From Brevibacillus laterosporus (GTDB lineage Bacteria; Bacillota; Bacilli; Brevibacillales; Brevibacillaceae): a DNA stretch of 64,000 bases. Position numbers and translations under genes: made by a program. A model generated the notes under the pieces. That model saw nothing but the letters and a program-made list of their open reading frames with translations. It had not been told where the DNA came from and did not search any database. The DNA lies in contig NZ_JAUKFY010000002.1 in NCBI RefSeq assembly GCF_030489605.1, positions 248,001 through 312,000 on the forward strand, written 5' to 3'. Positions 30,404 through 39,215 of the stretch are shown one piece after another (the stretch's first letter is position 1; the number at the start of each line of letters is the position of its first letter).

Positions 30404-31707
30404 GAACAATTGCAATGCAACCATGGAAGAATTGGGCAGGATTAGCTGCTAGCACACCACAGCAAACATTTTATCCATCCTGCTTGGAGGAAGTGGTACA
30501 AGTTGTAAAAAAAGCTAGTCAACAGGGGAAAACGATTCGTGTAGTCGGCTCAGGACATTCCTTTACTGCGCTTGTAGAAACAGATCAAATTCTTCTATCA
30601 TTAGATGATTTGCAAGGTGTAATATCAATTGATGAAGGGGAACAGACAGCGACAGTGTGGGCAGGGACAAAGCTCAGGCTTTTGGGAGAATTGCTATATG
30701 AGCGAGGCTATTCCCAAGAGAATTTAGGAGATATTAATGCTCAGTCCATTGGCGGAGCGATTAGTACAGGAACGCATGGCACGGGGATTCGGTTCGGAAG
30801 TGTTTCCACGCAAGTAGTTGGTTTAACTGTAGTAACTGCTCAGGGTGATTTGTTGGAATGCTCTGAAAGCTGTCATCCTGAACTTTTTCGTGCACTGCAA
30901 ATCTCTCTTGGAGCACTTGGGATCATTGTCAAAGTGAAGATACGTGTGCTTCCTGCGTACAACATTTATTATAAGAGCAGGCGGATGAATTTAAACGACT
31001 GTTTAAAAGATTTGACCAGCTTTAATGATCGTCATCGTCATTTCGAATTTTACTGGTTTGTTTATACAGATGTGGTACAAGCAAAATTCATGCAAATTAC
31101 TCAAGAGCCGGCTACTAAAAACAGTGCTTGGAATCAGTTTAAAAAAATAGGTATTGAAAATGGTCTATTCTGGTTTTTATCAGAGGGATGCCGTTTATTT
31201 CCTCAGTTGTGTGCACCCGTAAGCAAACTTTCCGCAAGAGCTGTTCCAGATATGGAGGAGGTGGGGCCTAGTCATAAATTGTTTGCTACTCCACGTTGGG
31301 TTCGATTTAGTGAGATGGAGTATAGTGTGCCTGCTGATAAAATGAAAGAAGTATTTCAAGAGATCAGAGAATGCTTGCACAAGCATCGTTTTGCCGTCCA
31401 CTTTCCTATTGAATGTAGGTATGTGAAAGGAGATGAAATTTGGCTTAGCCCGGCTTACAAGCGAGATTCTGCATATATTGCGGTGCATATGTACAAAGGA
31501 ATGCCCAATAAGGCATATTTTCAGGAAATGGAACGTATTTTTCTCAAATACGATGGGAGGCCGCATTGGGGGAAGCTGCATGAATTAACGGCAACTGATT
31601 TACAAGAGCGACTACCCATGTGGAATCAGTTTATCGCAATTCGCAAAGAGATGGACCCGAATGGATTATTTCTGAATCTCTACTTGTCACGGCTGTTTGG
31701 AGTATAG
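30400..31707 (+). CDS. FAD-linked lactone oxidase (gulono/arabinono-1,4-lactone oxidase-like)
   Basis: A 435-residue VAO/PCMH-type flavoprotein. The FAD-binding half shows IRVVGSGHSFTALVETDQILLSLDDL (the His in GSGHS may bind FAD covalently), GINAQSIGGAISTGTHGTG-like DINAQSIGGAISTGTHGTG, and GALGIIVKVKIRVLP. The C-terminal D-arabinono-1,4-lactone oxidase domain ends HWGKLH...ATDLQERLPMWNQFIAIRKEMDPNGLFLN, where the HWGK motif is characteristic. The start is ATG 30400, overlapping the previous stop (ATGA) with AGGTG upstream. It oxidises a sugar lactone or polyol; the exact substrate is unclear. Confidence 0.85.
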   Translation: MRTIAMQPWKNWAGLAASTPQQTFYPSCLEEVVQVVKKASQQGKTIRVVGSGHSFTALVETDQILLSLDDLQGVISIDEGEQTATVWAGTKLRLLGELLYERGYSQENLGDINAQSIGGAISTGTHGTGIRFGSVSTQVVGLTVVTAQGDLLECSESCHPELFRALQISLGALGIIVKVKIRVLPAYNIYYKSRRMNLNDCLKDLTSFNDRHRHFEFYWFVYTDVVQAKFMQITQEPATKNSAWNQFKKIGIENGLFWFLSEGCRLFPQLCAPVSKLSARAVPDMEEVGPSHKLFATPRWVRFSEMEYSVPADKMKEVFQEIRECLHKHRFAVHFPIECRYVKGDEIWLSPAYKRDSAYIAVHMYKGMPNKAYFQEMERIFLKYDGRPHWGKLHELTATDLQERLPMWNQFIAIRKEMDPNGLFLNLYLSRLFGV

Positions 31708-31714
31708 TAGTTAT

Positions 31715-31768
31715 CCATCGAAAAAAGCGTTCGTGATCCTGTAGAGGAGAGAACGCTTTTTTCGATGG
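31715..31768. terminator. Bidirectional terminator
   Basis: CATCGAAAAAAGCGTTC pairs with GAACGCTTTTTTCGATG (17 bp) between convergent genes. Confidence 0.85.
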
Positions 31769-31806
31769 CAGAGATAAGTTGTACTCTTGGGCTTTTAACA
31801 ATTGAA

Positions 31807-33057
31807 TTACGAGGCGATAGTAGATTCTGAATGAGAAGCCATCTTGGGATGGAATTCTTTCTCCGATTTGGAAACCACTACAGTAGCAACACCGTTACCA
31901 ATTAAATTAGTGACAGCCCGCGCTTCAGACATGAACCGGTCTACACCTATTAATAATGCGATTCCTTCAACTGGAATCATTGGAAAAGCAGCTAGAGTGG
32001 CAGCAAGAGTAATTAAACCAGAGCCTGTAACACCGGCAGCGCCTTTTGAAGTGAGCATCAGCACAGCCAATAAGGTAATTTCCTGCCAAATTGTAAGGTC
32101 AATACCATAAGCCTGAGCAATGAAGATGGCTCCCATTGACAGATATATGGAGGTTCCGTCAAGGTTAAAGGAATACCCAGTTGGGATCACTAGGCCTACT
32201 ACGGACTTGGAGCAACCATACGATTCAAGCTTGCGCATCATGCCGGGCAGGGCAGATTCTGAGGAAGAGGTACCAACAACCAATAAAATTTCTTCCTTAA
32301 TGTATCGGATAAAGGAGAAGATATTAAATTTGTAGGCTTTTGCGATTAGACCTAATACTACGATGATAAAACAGCACATGGTTATGTAAACAGAGCTCAT
32401 CAGGAGGCCTAGGTTAATCAAAGATTTGATGCCAAAATTACCGATTGTGTAGGCCATTGCTCCAAATGCTGCGATTGGGGAGAGGCGCATGATCATGTTA
32501 ACAACGCCGAAGAATCCTTGTGCCAGCTTCTCAAATAACTGTAGAACCGGCTTCGCCTGCGACCCCATTGCCGTTAATGAAATTCCGAACAGAACCGCAA
32601 AGAATAAAATAGGAAGCAATTCGCCCTTTGCCATTGCACCTACTACATTGTCTGGAACGATATTAACAAGGAAGTCCAAAAAGCTGCCACTTTCAGTTGC
32701 AGATGAGGTGTATTTTGAGATATCTGTGCTAGCAGCTTTTGATGTATCAATGCCCACGCCTGGTTTTATGATGTTAACGACAAAAATTCCAATCGCAAGT
32801 GCTAGTGTTGTTACAATTTCAAAGTAGAGCAAAGCCTTTCCGCCTATTCTGCCTACCTTTTTCATGTCTCCCATACCAGCGATACCATGAACGATCGTGA
32901 AAAATACAATGGGTGGAATAACCATCTTAATCATTTTAATAAAGACGTCTGCAAGGACTTTTAGTTTAGCTCCAAATTCAGGGAAGATAAAACCAACAAT
33001 AATGCCTAAAATTACACCCGTAATAACTTGGAACGTTAAATTTTTCAATATTTTCAT
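31807..33057 (-). CDS. dctP: C4-dicarboxylate:cation symporter
   Basis: A 416-residue DAACS-family carrier. It resembles DctP of Bacillus subtilis closely along its length: [20 protein letters not shown] at the start, the [32 protein letters not shown] hairpin region, [42 protein letters not shown] and [23 protein letters not shown], ending in the [26 protein letters not shown] segment. ATG 33057 follows AAAGGAAGTG. The dctB-dctS-dctR genes that regulate DctP in Bacillus lie 3.4-6.8 kb away, separated by unrelated genes. A cre-like site lies in its leader. GltP-type glutamate transport is the main alternative. Confidence 0.85.
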   Translation of the reverse strand: MKILKNLTFQVITGVILGIIVGFIFPEFGAKLKVLADVFIKMIKMVIPPIVFFTIVHGIAGMGDMKKVGRIGGKALLYFEIVTTLALAIGIFVVNIIKPGVGIDTSKAASTDISKYTSSATESGSFLDFLVNIVPDNVVGAMAKGELLPILFFAVLFGISLTAMGSQAKPVLQLFEKLAQGFFGVVNMIMRLSPIAAFGAMAYTIGNFGIKSLINLGLLMSSVYITMCCFIIVVLGLIAKAYKFNIFSFIRYIKEEILLVVGTSSSESALPGMMRKLESYGCSKSVVGLVIPTGYSFNLDGTSIYLSMGAIFIAQAYGIDLTIWQEITLLAVLMLTSKGAAGVTGSGLITLAATLAAFPMIPVEGIALLIGVDRFMSEARAVTNLIGNGVATVVVSKSEKEFHPKMASHSESTIAS

Positions 33058-33076
33058 GGATAGTTCACTTCCTTTG

Positions 33077-33091
33077 TTTGTAAGCGCTTTA
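33077..33091 (-). promoter_or_regulatory. cre-like site in the dctP leader
   Basis: TTTGTAAGCGCTTTA contains the palindromic AAGCGCTT core of CcpA sites, 20-34 bases upstream of the dctP ATG. The last two consensus positions differ. Carbon catabolite repression of dicarboxylate uptake would be sensible but is inferred. Confidence 0.45.
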
Positions 33092-33818
33092 TTTATCTGA
33101 ATTTATTGTAAAAGCTTTTGGGAAGTTATAAAAGAATATGGTCTTATTGTTCTTTTTGGTTTTTTTGGTCATGAACAAATCAAGATGTTCAGTTAAAAGG
33201 AACAATCGGCACAGACCCAATTGAAGAGGAAATGTGTAACTTACCGGTTTGGAAAATAAATCGAGATAAACTAACAATTGTGTCGGGCCATTGTAGTTTT
33301 TGTGCACGAATGATTTTTGATTAAAGTAACGGTATTAGTTGAAGAATAGTCACAAAAATGATCTAGCTTTTTTAGAAAAGAATTCTGATTACATGGAAAA
33401 GAGCATGCTTTGATTTAGCTTTTTCAAAACATGCTCTTTTCTTCTGTTCTTTTCTCAGGGTCATAGCAATTTATTGATTGCTTTGAACATTCCAGAAGAG
33501 ATAGATTTTAAATATTATAAATTTATATATAATATGGAAGTTTATGGCTGTACAGACAGCAACTCCTCCCATTATAATCAACTGATGTATAGAGGCAATG
33601 TTTCGTAGTCAATAAAACAGCATGTAATCATCAAATGATCAAAAGTATAAAAAAGTTCGAGCTGTCGAACCAATTCTTCTTCCTTCGCAGAAAGTAACGG
33701 ATTTGGAAACAAAAGCTCGGCTAGCCGTACCAAAGGGGTTTGGAGGGAGTTTTTATAGAAAAGTACGATAGGTAAGACACCAAATAAAGCTGGACAAGGT
33801 AGGATTAGGAGGATCACC
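33092..33818. other. Gap with a terminator-like inverted repeat
   Basis: About 730 AT-rich bases between dctP and the lipoprotein gene. A perfect 12-bp inverted repeat GAAAAGAGCATG/CATGCTCTTTTC lies at 33396-33441 with a 22-base loop and T-rich flank. No gene that it would end is recognised. A minus-strand frame at 33578-33820 has no ribosome site and overlaps the ribosome site of the next gene, so it is not called. Confidence 0.5.
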
Positions 33819-34148
33819 ATGAATCAAACAAAAAAAGTGGTTTCTAAGGTAGCAGCCATCGCGCTCGTGTCGATGGGTATAGCAGGATGTTCCTCCTCAG
33901 AGTCTCAACCACCGTTACCAGAGGATCGTAATTGTGGCACGTGGGATTATGACGGAGATGACGATGTATACAAGTGTTCAGATAGGAGCTCGTCTTATCA
34001 TGGTAGCTACTATCATGCAGGCTCCTATTACAGTAATAAAAACCAGCTGTATGAGAGCAACTCATATAAAAGCTACAGGAATAGCTCCAGCTTTAAAAGC
34101 TCATCTCGAAGCGGATTTGGTAGCGGGTCTCATTCTTCCGGTGGCTGA
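33819..34148 (+). CDS. Small Ser/Tyr-rich lipoprotein
   Basis: A 109-residue lipoprotein. Residues 1-24 are a lipoprotein signal peptide with lipobox MGIAGC (Cys24 lipidated). The mature part has a short acidic segment with two cysteines (NCGTWDYDGDDDVYKC) and then a low-complexity Ser/Tyr/Gly/His tail (SSSYHGSYYHAGSYYS...). ATG 33819 has a TTAGGAGGA site. It starts a same-strand group with the DUF350 gene and, after a gap, the ATP-grasp gene. In enterobacteria a comparable group pairs small lipoproteins with YjfL (DUF350) and YjfC, so the role is probably at the envelope. Confidence 0.75.
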   Translation: MNQTKKVVSKVAAIALVSMGIAGCSSSESQPPLPEDRNCGTWDYDGDDDVYKCSDRSSSYHGSYYHAGSYYSNKNQLYESNSYKSYRNSSSFKSSSRSGFGSGSHSSGG

Positions 34149-34213
34149 GACTGGTCCAAAAGAGCGATCTTTAGAGCAAACAAAAGGATATAACATACAG
34201 GAGTGATGCTTTC

Positions 34214-34612
34214 ATGTCTTTAGTCATAAATTTTTTAAGCTATGCTGGCACAGCTTTTGCCATGATGTTAATTGGATTGGTTTTATTTGTTGTCAGCACT
34301 ACAAGAGTAAAAGAGTTTGAATTAATTGCGAATAATAATCAGGCAGCGGCACTGACTCTTGGTGGAAAAATGCTTGGTCTTGCGTATGTACTCGGTTCTG
34401 CTGTGGCCAATTCCGTCTCCTTGGTGGATATGGTGATTTGGAGCGGTGTTGGAATAGTAGCCCAAATCATTTTCTCTTATTTAGCTGAACTCATTACGAT
34501 TCGATTTAGCATTCGGGAGGCAATAGAAAAGAACAATACGGCTGTCGGAATACTTTTAATGATGCTATCGTTATCAATTGGCTGGATAGTAGGGCAATGC
34601 TTGACCTATTAG
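34214..34612 (+). CDS. DUF350 membrane protein
   Basis: A 132-residue protein with four hydrophobic segments in two similar halves: residues 5-26 (LSYAGTAFAMMLIGLVLFVVS), 45-63, 75-95 and 108-130. The pattern FxLIANNNQAAALTLGGKMLGLAYVLGSA is the DUF350 (YjfL) signature. ATG 34214 follows AGGAGTG, 66 bases after the lipoprotein. DUF350 proteins accompany ATP-grasp glutathionylspermidine-synthase-like enzymes and membrane-stress genes in many bacteria. Function unknown. Confidence 0.85.
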   Translation: MSLVINFLSYAGTAFAMMLIGLVLFVVSTTRVKEFELIANNNQAAALTLGGKMLGLAYVLGSAVANSVSLVDMVIWSGVGIVAQIIFSYLAELITIRFSIREAIEKNNTAVGILLMMLSLSIGWIVGQCLTY

Positions 34613-34643
34613 GCTGATACGAAAAAAGATGTCGAAGCGAATC

Positions 34644-34712
34644 AGCTTTTGCGCTTTCCCGGGTGATGAATTTCCCAGAATAAAAAATTCATTCGGGAAA
34701 GCGTAAAAAGCT
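34644..34712. repeat. Long inverted repeat between convergent genes
   Basis: AGCTTTTGCGCTTTCCCG (34644-34661) pairs with CGGGAAAGCGTAAAAAGCT on the other side, and an inner ATGAATTT/AAATTCAT stem adds to it. It is probably a bidirectional terminator, though the T runs are inside the stem. Confidence 0.65.
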
Positions 34713-34719
34713 TGAAATG

Positions 34720-35169
34720 CTATCCCACATAAATGACGTAGACACCGCGATCATCATCAATTTCGGTAGAATCTACCTCGAAATGTCCTAGCTCTGGAAT
34801 ATGGATATAATCCTTCAACAAATAACGGACCACATCCATATGATGACGGACGGTTATGTGGCTTAGAAGCTCTGTATCGCCAGCGGCTAGCAGTCTCCGA
34901 AACTCAATGAGAACCCCTTTATTCCTGTTAAACAGCTCGTCGGCAAAGTATTCTGCACTTCCTTGGTATTCATAAATGAGGATTTCTCTGTTTTCCTCCA
35001 TCTCATTTGAAAGAAGCTGATATTGCTTCCCATCTTTAATGAGATAGTGGCATAAGTGGCGAGCTAAAATACCATCTTCTCCGATTTCTGTAGAATGGTA
35101 TTCGGCAAAGGCCGTGAATTCATCTTCCTTTTGTTTGATATAGCACGTACACGTATGGATATAAATCAC
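34720..35169 (-). CDS. Uncharacterised protein
   Basis: A 149-residue acidic cytosolic-looking protein with a high content of Glu, Tyr and His (ILIYEYQGSAEYFADELFNRNKG; FEVDSTEIDDDRGVYVIYVG). The GTG start at 35169 lies directly on a GAAAGG site, so the true start could differ. It is encoded between the DUF350 gene and the ATP-grasp gene but on the opposite strand. No family is recognised; no membrane segment or signal peptide is seen. Confidence 0.6.
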   Translation of the reverse strand: MIYIHTCTCYIKQKEDEFTAFAEYHSTEIGEDGILARHLCHYLIKDGKQYQLLSNEMEENREILIYEYQGSAEYFADELFNRNKGVLIEFRRLLAAGDTELLSHITVRHHMDVVRYLLKDYIHIPELGHFEVDSTEIDDDRGVYVIYVG

Positions 35170-35219
35170 CCTTTCATCTGATAGATTGATTATGACATAC
35201 GATCTTACGATAGAAAAGG

Positions 35220-36470
35220 ATGCGACTCTCCTTCATGAATCATAAAGAGAAAAGAAAGCAATTTTATCAGCAGATCCCACATTATTGGGCAGATTTATAT
35301 GGTCAGGAGTATAGCTTATACGACATGTATTTGGTGACAGAGCAAGAAGCCTCTATTATTCGAAAAACGACTAATCGGGTAGGGCATTTATTCTTTAAAA
35401 CAGCAGAGTTAATGCGTCAGTTAGATGATGATCTACTGCTTTCGTTAGGTTTTCCTGCCAGCTCCTTGCGTTTTTTGCGTATTCACCGCATCAATGTAGA
35501 GAGTGTTATTGCAAGGCTAGACCTTGTGCAGGTCGAGAAACGATATGTTGTCCTCGAAATCAATAGTGACACGCCCACATTTTTGAAGGAATTATTTTTT
35601 GTAAATGATCGGATTTGTAAGGAATTTGGTTATAAAAACCCCAATGAAGGGGAGGAAAAAAGGCTCAAGCGGGCTGTTCAAGCTGCGATTTTAATGAGCC
35701 TTGAGGGCATGGTGCCAAGCCATGTAGATACGCCGCATATCGTATTTACCTCGCATGCTGATAACCCGGAAGATCGGTATACAGCAGAGTATTTACGTGA
35801 ATTGGCAGCGTTACCTAGCCTCTATGTACCTCTTCATGAACTGCAAATCGTCGAGGGAAAGGGGCTATATGATGCTGACGGCCAACGCATTGATCTTTTA
35901 TACCGTCAAACATACCCCATTGAGCAAATGCTAGCTGACTATGATCCGATTACCAAAGAACCCGTGGGTGAGATGCTGCTTGAATTAGTAGCTCTTCGTA
36001 AGCTGGCTATACTTAATCCAATCTCAGCCTTTTTGTTGCAAAGTAAAGCGATCCAGGCTGTTATTTGGGGACTGCACGAGGAGCAGCACCCGTTTTATTC
36101 AACTGAGGAGCACGCCTGGATTGCTGAGCATTTTTTACCCACTTATTTAGAGCCCGATCTTTTCCGAGAACAGGGGGTAGCTTATGTACAAAAGCCTGCC
36201 TTTGGAAGAGAGGGGGATACCGTGCAGATTATTAAGGATGATGCCATTCTTCATGAAGATAGTAACAAATCGTATGCCGACTTTTTGTCTGTTTATCAGA
36301 AACATGTACCGCTTCCAACTACTTATGTCCAGACCGTTGAAAAAATCGTCAAGGGACACATCATGGTTGGAAGCTTTCTTATCAATGGTCAGGCCTCTGC
36401 CTTTGGATATCGGTTAGGCGGGCCTATCACAGATAATATGGCGTATTTTCTCCCTTGCGGCTATAAGTGA
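35220..36470 (+). CDS. Glutathionylspermidine synthase-like ATP-grasp enzyme
   Basis: A 416-residue protein of the glutathionylspermidine synthase pre-ATP-grasp family (YjfC/YgiC type). Segments visible are the N-terminal HYWADLYGQEYSLYDMYLVTEQEASII, the central VEKRYVVLEINSDTPTFLKELFFVND, and the ATP-grasp end AYVQKPAFGREGDTVQIIKDD ... ASAFGYRLGGPITDNMAYFLPC. Either ATG 35220 or ATG 35235 could be the start, as neither has a clear site. It would ligate a carboxylate to an amine, perhaps a polyamine, with ATP. Its DUF350 and lipoprotein neighbours match known groupings. Confidence 0.8.
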   Translation: MRLSFMNHKEKRKQFYQQIPHYWADLYGQEYSLYDMYLVTEQEASIIRKTTNRVGHLFFKTAELMRQLDDDLLLSLGFPASSLRFLRIHRINVESVIARLDLVQVEKRYVVLEINSDTPTFLKELFFVNDRICKEFGYKNPNEGEEKRLKRAVQAAILMSLEGMVPSHVDTPHIVFTSHADNPEDRYTAEYLRELAALPSLYVPLHELQIVEGKGLYDADGQRIDLLYRQTYPIEQMLADYDPITKEPVGEMLLELVALRKLAILNPISAFLLQSKAIQAVIWGLHEEQHPFYSTEEHAWIAEHFLPTYLEPDLFREQGVAYVQKPAFGREGDTVQIIKDDAILHEDSNKSYADFLSVYQKHVPLPTTYVQTVEKIVKGHIMVGSFLINGQASAFGYRLGGPITDNMAYFLPCGYK

Positions 36471-36483
36471 TAGAGATAAGCTC

Positions 36484-37545
36484 TTATTTTTGTACCTTCA
36501 AGTCAGCTATTTTTTGCATGAGCTCCTTACCGATGAATGGTTCAAACTGCTTGTATATGGGCTGGAGTGTAGCAAACCAAGCTTCTTTTTGTGCAGGTGT
36601 CAGCGTTTGAATATGAACGTCCTTTTTTCGGCGCAATAAAGCTAATTGCTGTCTGTTCATCTCAATTGCTCGTTGCCGGTTCCACGCTGTTGTTTCTGCT
36701 AAAGCTTCTGTTAACAGATCTCGGGTATGTGGATCAAGCTCTTCCCAAAAGTCTTTATTTACAATGACCGCATAACCCAAATAACCATGGTTACTGATGG
36801 TGATATAAGGCTGTACCTGATACAAATGCTTCGTGAAAATGTTCGAAATCGTATTCTCTTGTCCATTGACGTAACCCGATTCAATATTGCGATAGACCTC
36901 CGTGAAGGGCATTGCTGCGGTATTAGCCCCTAACAGCTTAAATTGGCCTTCAAGGACTTTACTGGGCAAAATGCGAAAGGTATGCCCAGTAAAATCAGCA
37001 GGGCGAAGCAAGGGATGCTGATTGCTGCTTACCTGTTTAAAGCCATTACTCCAAAAGGCCAAGCCATGCATGTTTTTTTGTTCCAGGGTTTGAAAAAGAA
37101 GACGGCCAATCTCACCATCAAAGACTTGATGAATGGAATTCTGATCGGGGTAAGCAAACGGCAAATCTAGCGCAAGCCATTGCGGTATCACATTAGACAG
37201 ATTAGAAAAGGCCGGGGCGATCATCTGAATCTCACCCTTGGCTAAAGCTTCAAATTCATCCTTGTCCGAATAGAGAATGCCATTTGGGAATACTTGTACC
37301 TCAACCAGATCGTTTGATTTCTCTTTGACTAATTGAGCAAATTTCTCAGCGGCTAAGCCTTTCGGAGTATTTTCTGCTACTACATGACTAAATTTTATGA
37401 TAACTCGATGTTTTAGTCCGCTTTGTTCCTCGTCAAGAGGTTTATTTCCAGGGATTAATTCTGTACGAAAGCCAATAAACAAAGCCGTTAAAAGCCCGAT
37501 CAGGATAAAGGAAAAAATACCGACAACTGATTTCAAAACATTCAC
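36484..37545 (-). CDS. dctB: C4-dicarboxylate-binding protein (TRAP DctP-type fold)
   Basis: A 353-residue extracytoplasmic solute-binding protein with an uncleaved-looking N-terminal anchor (residues 8-27). The TRAP-type DctP fold is clear: IIKFSHVVAENTPKGLAAEKFAQLVKEKSND, then VFPNGILYSDKDEFEALAKGEIQMIAP, GFKQVSSNQHPL, and the ligand arginine/loop segment AMPFTEVYRNIESGYVNGQENTISNIF. No TRAP permease genes adjoin it. It is divergent from dctS-dctR with only 71 bases between. In Bacillus subtilis DctB works as a co-sensor with DctS rather than as a TRAP component, and this arrangement fits that. Confidence 0.85.
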   Translation of the reverse strand: MNVLKSVVGIFSFILIGLLTALFIGFRTELIPGNKPLDEEQSGLKHRVIIKFSHVVAENTPKGLAAEKFAQLVKEKSNDLVEVQVFPNGILYSDKDEFEALAKGEIQMIAPAFSNLSNVIPQWLALDLPFAYPDQNSIHQVFDGEIGRLLFQTLEQKNMHGLAFWSNGFKQVSSNQHPLLRPADFTGHTFRILPSKVLEGQFKLLGANTAAMPFTEVYRNIESGYVNGQENTISNIFTKHLYQVQPYITISNHGYLGYAVIVNKDFWEELDPHTRDLLTEALAETTAWNRQRAIEMNRQQLALLRRKKDVHIQTLTPAQKEAWFATLQPIYKQFEPFIGKELMQKIADLKVQK

Positions 37546-37616
37546 CTGCTTTCCTGGTTGAAGAATCCGCCAATCTATTTCAAAATAGAAAAAATAAAGA
37601 TCATAGCGGAAGGATT

Positions 37617-39215
37617 GTGAAGGTTCTGCTCAAAAACCTACAACTTCATTGGAAAATTACGATTCTCTCCTTTGGTATTGTACTATTTTCTCTCTTAATT
37701 GGGGGAATTATTATTATCGGAAAAATGTCAATGGAGATAGAGTCACAGTTAGGTCAGCGGTTGCTGGTTACTGCGCGTACCGTTGCTGAAATACCTGCGA
37801 TAGCAGAAAATATAGTAAAACCAGATGGCTGGAAGTCGATTCAATCAACGACGAAACGCATCCAAATTGTAAATGATGTGAGCTATATTGTTGTATTATC
37901 GATGAACCGAATTCGTTTATCGGATGTTATGGAGGAGCGAATTGGCACAGCTTTTACCGGGAAAGAAGCCGGACCTGCCTTTGCGGAACACACCTTTGTG
38001 CAGAAGGTAAAAGGGGAACTTGGGGTGGCTTTACGGGCTTACGTTCCTGTTATGAATGCAGAACATCGTCAGATTGGAGTTGTCATGACAGGACATATGC
38101 TGCCAACTTTATATGAAATGCTGACGAATCAAAAAGAGAGTATCTCCATCACGTTGTTTCTATCTCTCTTGTTTGGCGTAATCGGCTCATGGCAGTTAGC
38201 CCGGCATATGAAAAAGCAACTGTTAAATCTAGAGCCCCAGGAAATTGCCCGGTTACTAATTGAACGCACTGCAACTTTTCAAGCTATGCATGAAGGTGTT
38301 ATTGCGATTGATAATGCTTTAACGATTACAATTTTTAATGAGCACGCCAAGCGAATCTTTCGTGTTACGGGGGATGTGATCGGTAAAAAAATTAATGATG
38401 TAATCCCCGATTCCAGACTGCCGGAAATTCTACGTTTAGATCAACCTATCTATAATCAGGAACTGCAAATGCAGCATGCGGTAATTTGGTCCAATCGTGT
38501 TCCGATTAAGGTGAATAATAAAACGGTAGGGGCACTTGCAATCTTTCAGGATCGAACAGAGTTTGCCAAAATTGCTGAAGAATTAACGGGAGTGAAAGCG
38601 TTTGTAGAAGCACTGCGGGTACAAAATCATGAGCATCGCAATAAAATGCATACCATTGCAGGTCTGCTCCAATTAAATCAAGCAGAGAAAGCCTTGCAAT
38701 ACGTTTTTGATGTTTCGGAAAAGCATGAGGAGCTAAGCAGCTTCCTGACTGAAAATATTTATGACGATAATCTTTCAGGTTTATTGCTCAGTAAAGTGGG
38801 GCGAGGCAAAGAGCTGGGCATACAGGTGGAAATCGACCGAAAAAGTAGATTCTATGCATTTCCAAACAGGATGGATCACCATGACTTTGTGCTGATCATT
38901 GGTAATCTAGTTGAGAATGCTTTTGACGCTTTAACCATGTCGAAGAGGGAAGACAAGCATTTATTTATCAGCATACACCAAGACGAGGAAAGCTTATCAT
39001 TAATGGTAGAAGACAATGGATCTGGAATGGATGCCGCTACTAAAGCACGCGTGTTTGAACGAGGTTTTACAACCAAATATGAGCATAATCAGGGGTTAGG
39101 ACTATATTTGGTAAAAACGCTAGTTACAAAAGGGCGTGGGGAAATTACGGTTGACTCTGAACCGGGATATGGAACTACCTTTTTCATTCAGCTTCCCATG
39201 AAAGGAGAGAAATGA
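37617..39215 (+). CDS. dctS: Sensor histidine kinase for C4-dicarboxylates
   Basis: A 532-residue CitA/DcuS/DctS-type kinase. A first membrane helix (residues 12-36), an extracellular sensing PAS-like domain (40-175), a second helix (177-195), a cytosolic PAS domain (about 215-310), the histidine box LRVQNHEHRNKMHTIAGLLQL (His338/His340) and the HATPase domain (NLVENAFDAL; VEDNGSGMD; GLGLYLVKTLV). The GTG start follows GGAAGGA. Its stop overlaps the start of dctR. By homology it senses dicarboxylates, perhaps through DctB, and controls transporter expression. Confidence 0.88.
   Translation: MKVLLKNLQLHWKITILSFGIVLFSLLIGGIIIIGKMSMEIESQLGQRLLVTARTVAEIPAIAENIVKPDGWKSIQSTTKRIQIVNDVSYIVVLSMNRIRLSDVMEERIGTAFTGKEAGPAFAEHTFVQKVKGELGVALRAYVPVMNAEHRQIGVVMTGHMLPTLYEMLTNQKESISITLFLSLLFGVIGSWQLARHMKKQLLNLEPQEIARLLIERTATFQAMHEGVIAIDNALTITIFNEHAKRIFRVTGDVIGKKINDVIPDSRLPEILRLDQPIYNQELQMQHAVIWSNRVPIKVNNKTVGALAIFQDRTEFAKIAEELTGVKAFVEALRVQNHEHRNKMHTIAGLLQLNQAEKALQYVFDVSEKHEELSSFLTENIYDDNLSGLLLSKVGRGKELGIQVEIDRKSRFYAFPNRMDHHDFVLIIGNLVENAFDALTMSKREDKHLFISIHQDEESLSLMVEDNGSGMDAATKARVFERGFTTKYEHNQGLGLYLVKTLVTKGRGEITVDSEPGYGTTFFIQLPMKGEK

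Noticed and set aside
33578-33820. An 80-codon minus-strand frame before the lipoprotein gene
   Set aside because: No ribosome site, and its start overlaps the ribosome site and start of the lipoprotein gene; composition alone is not enough.
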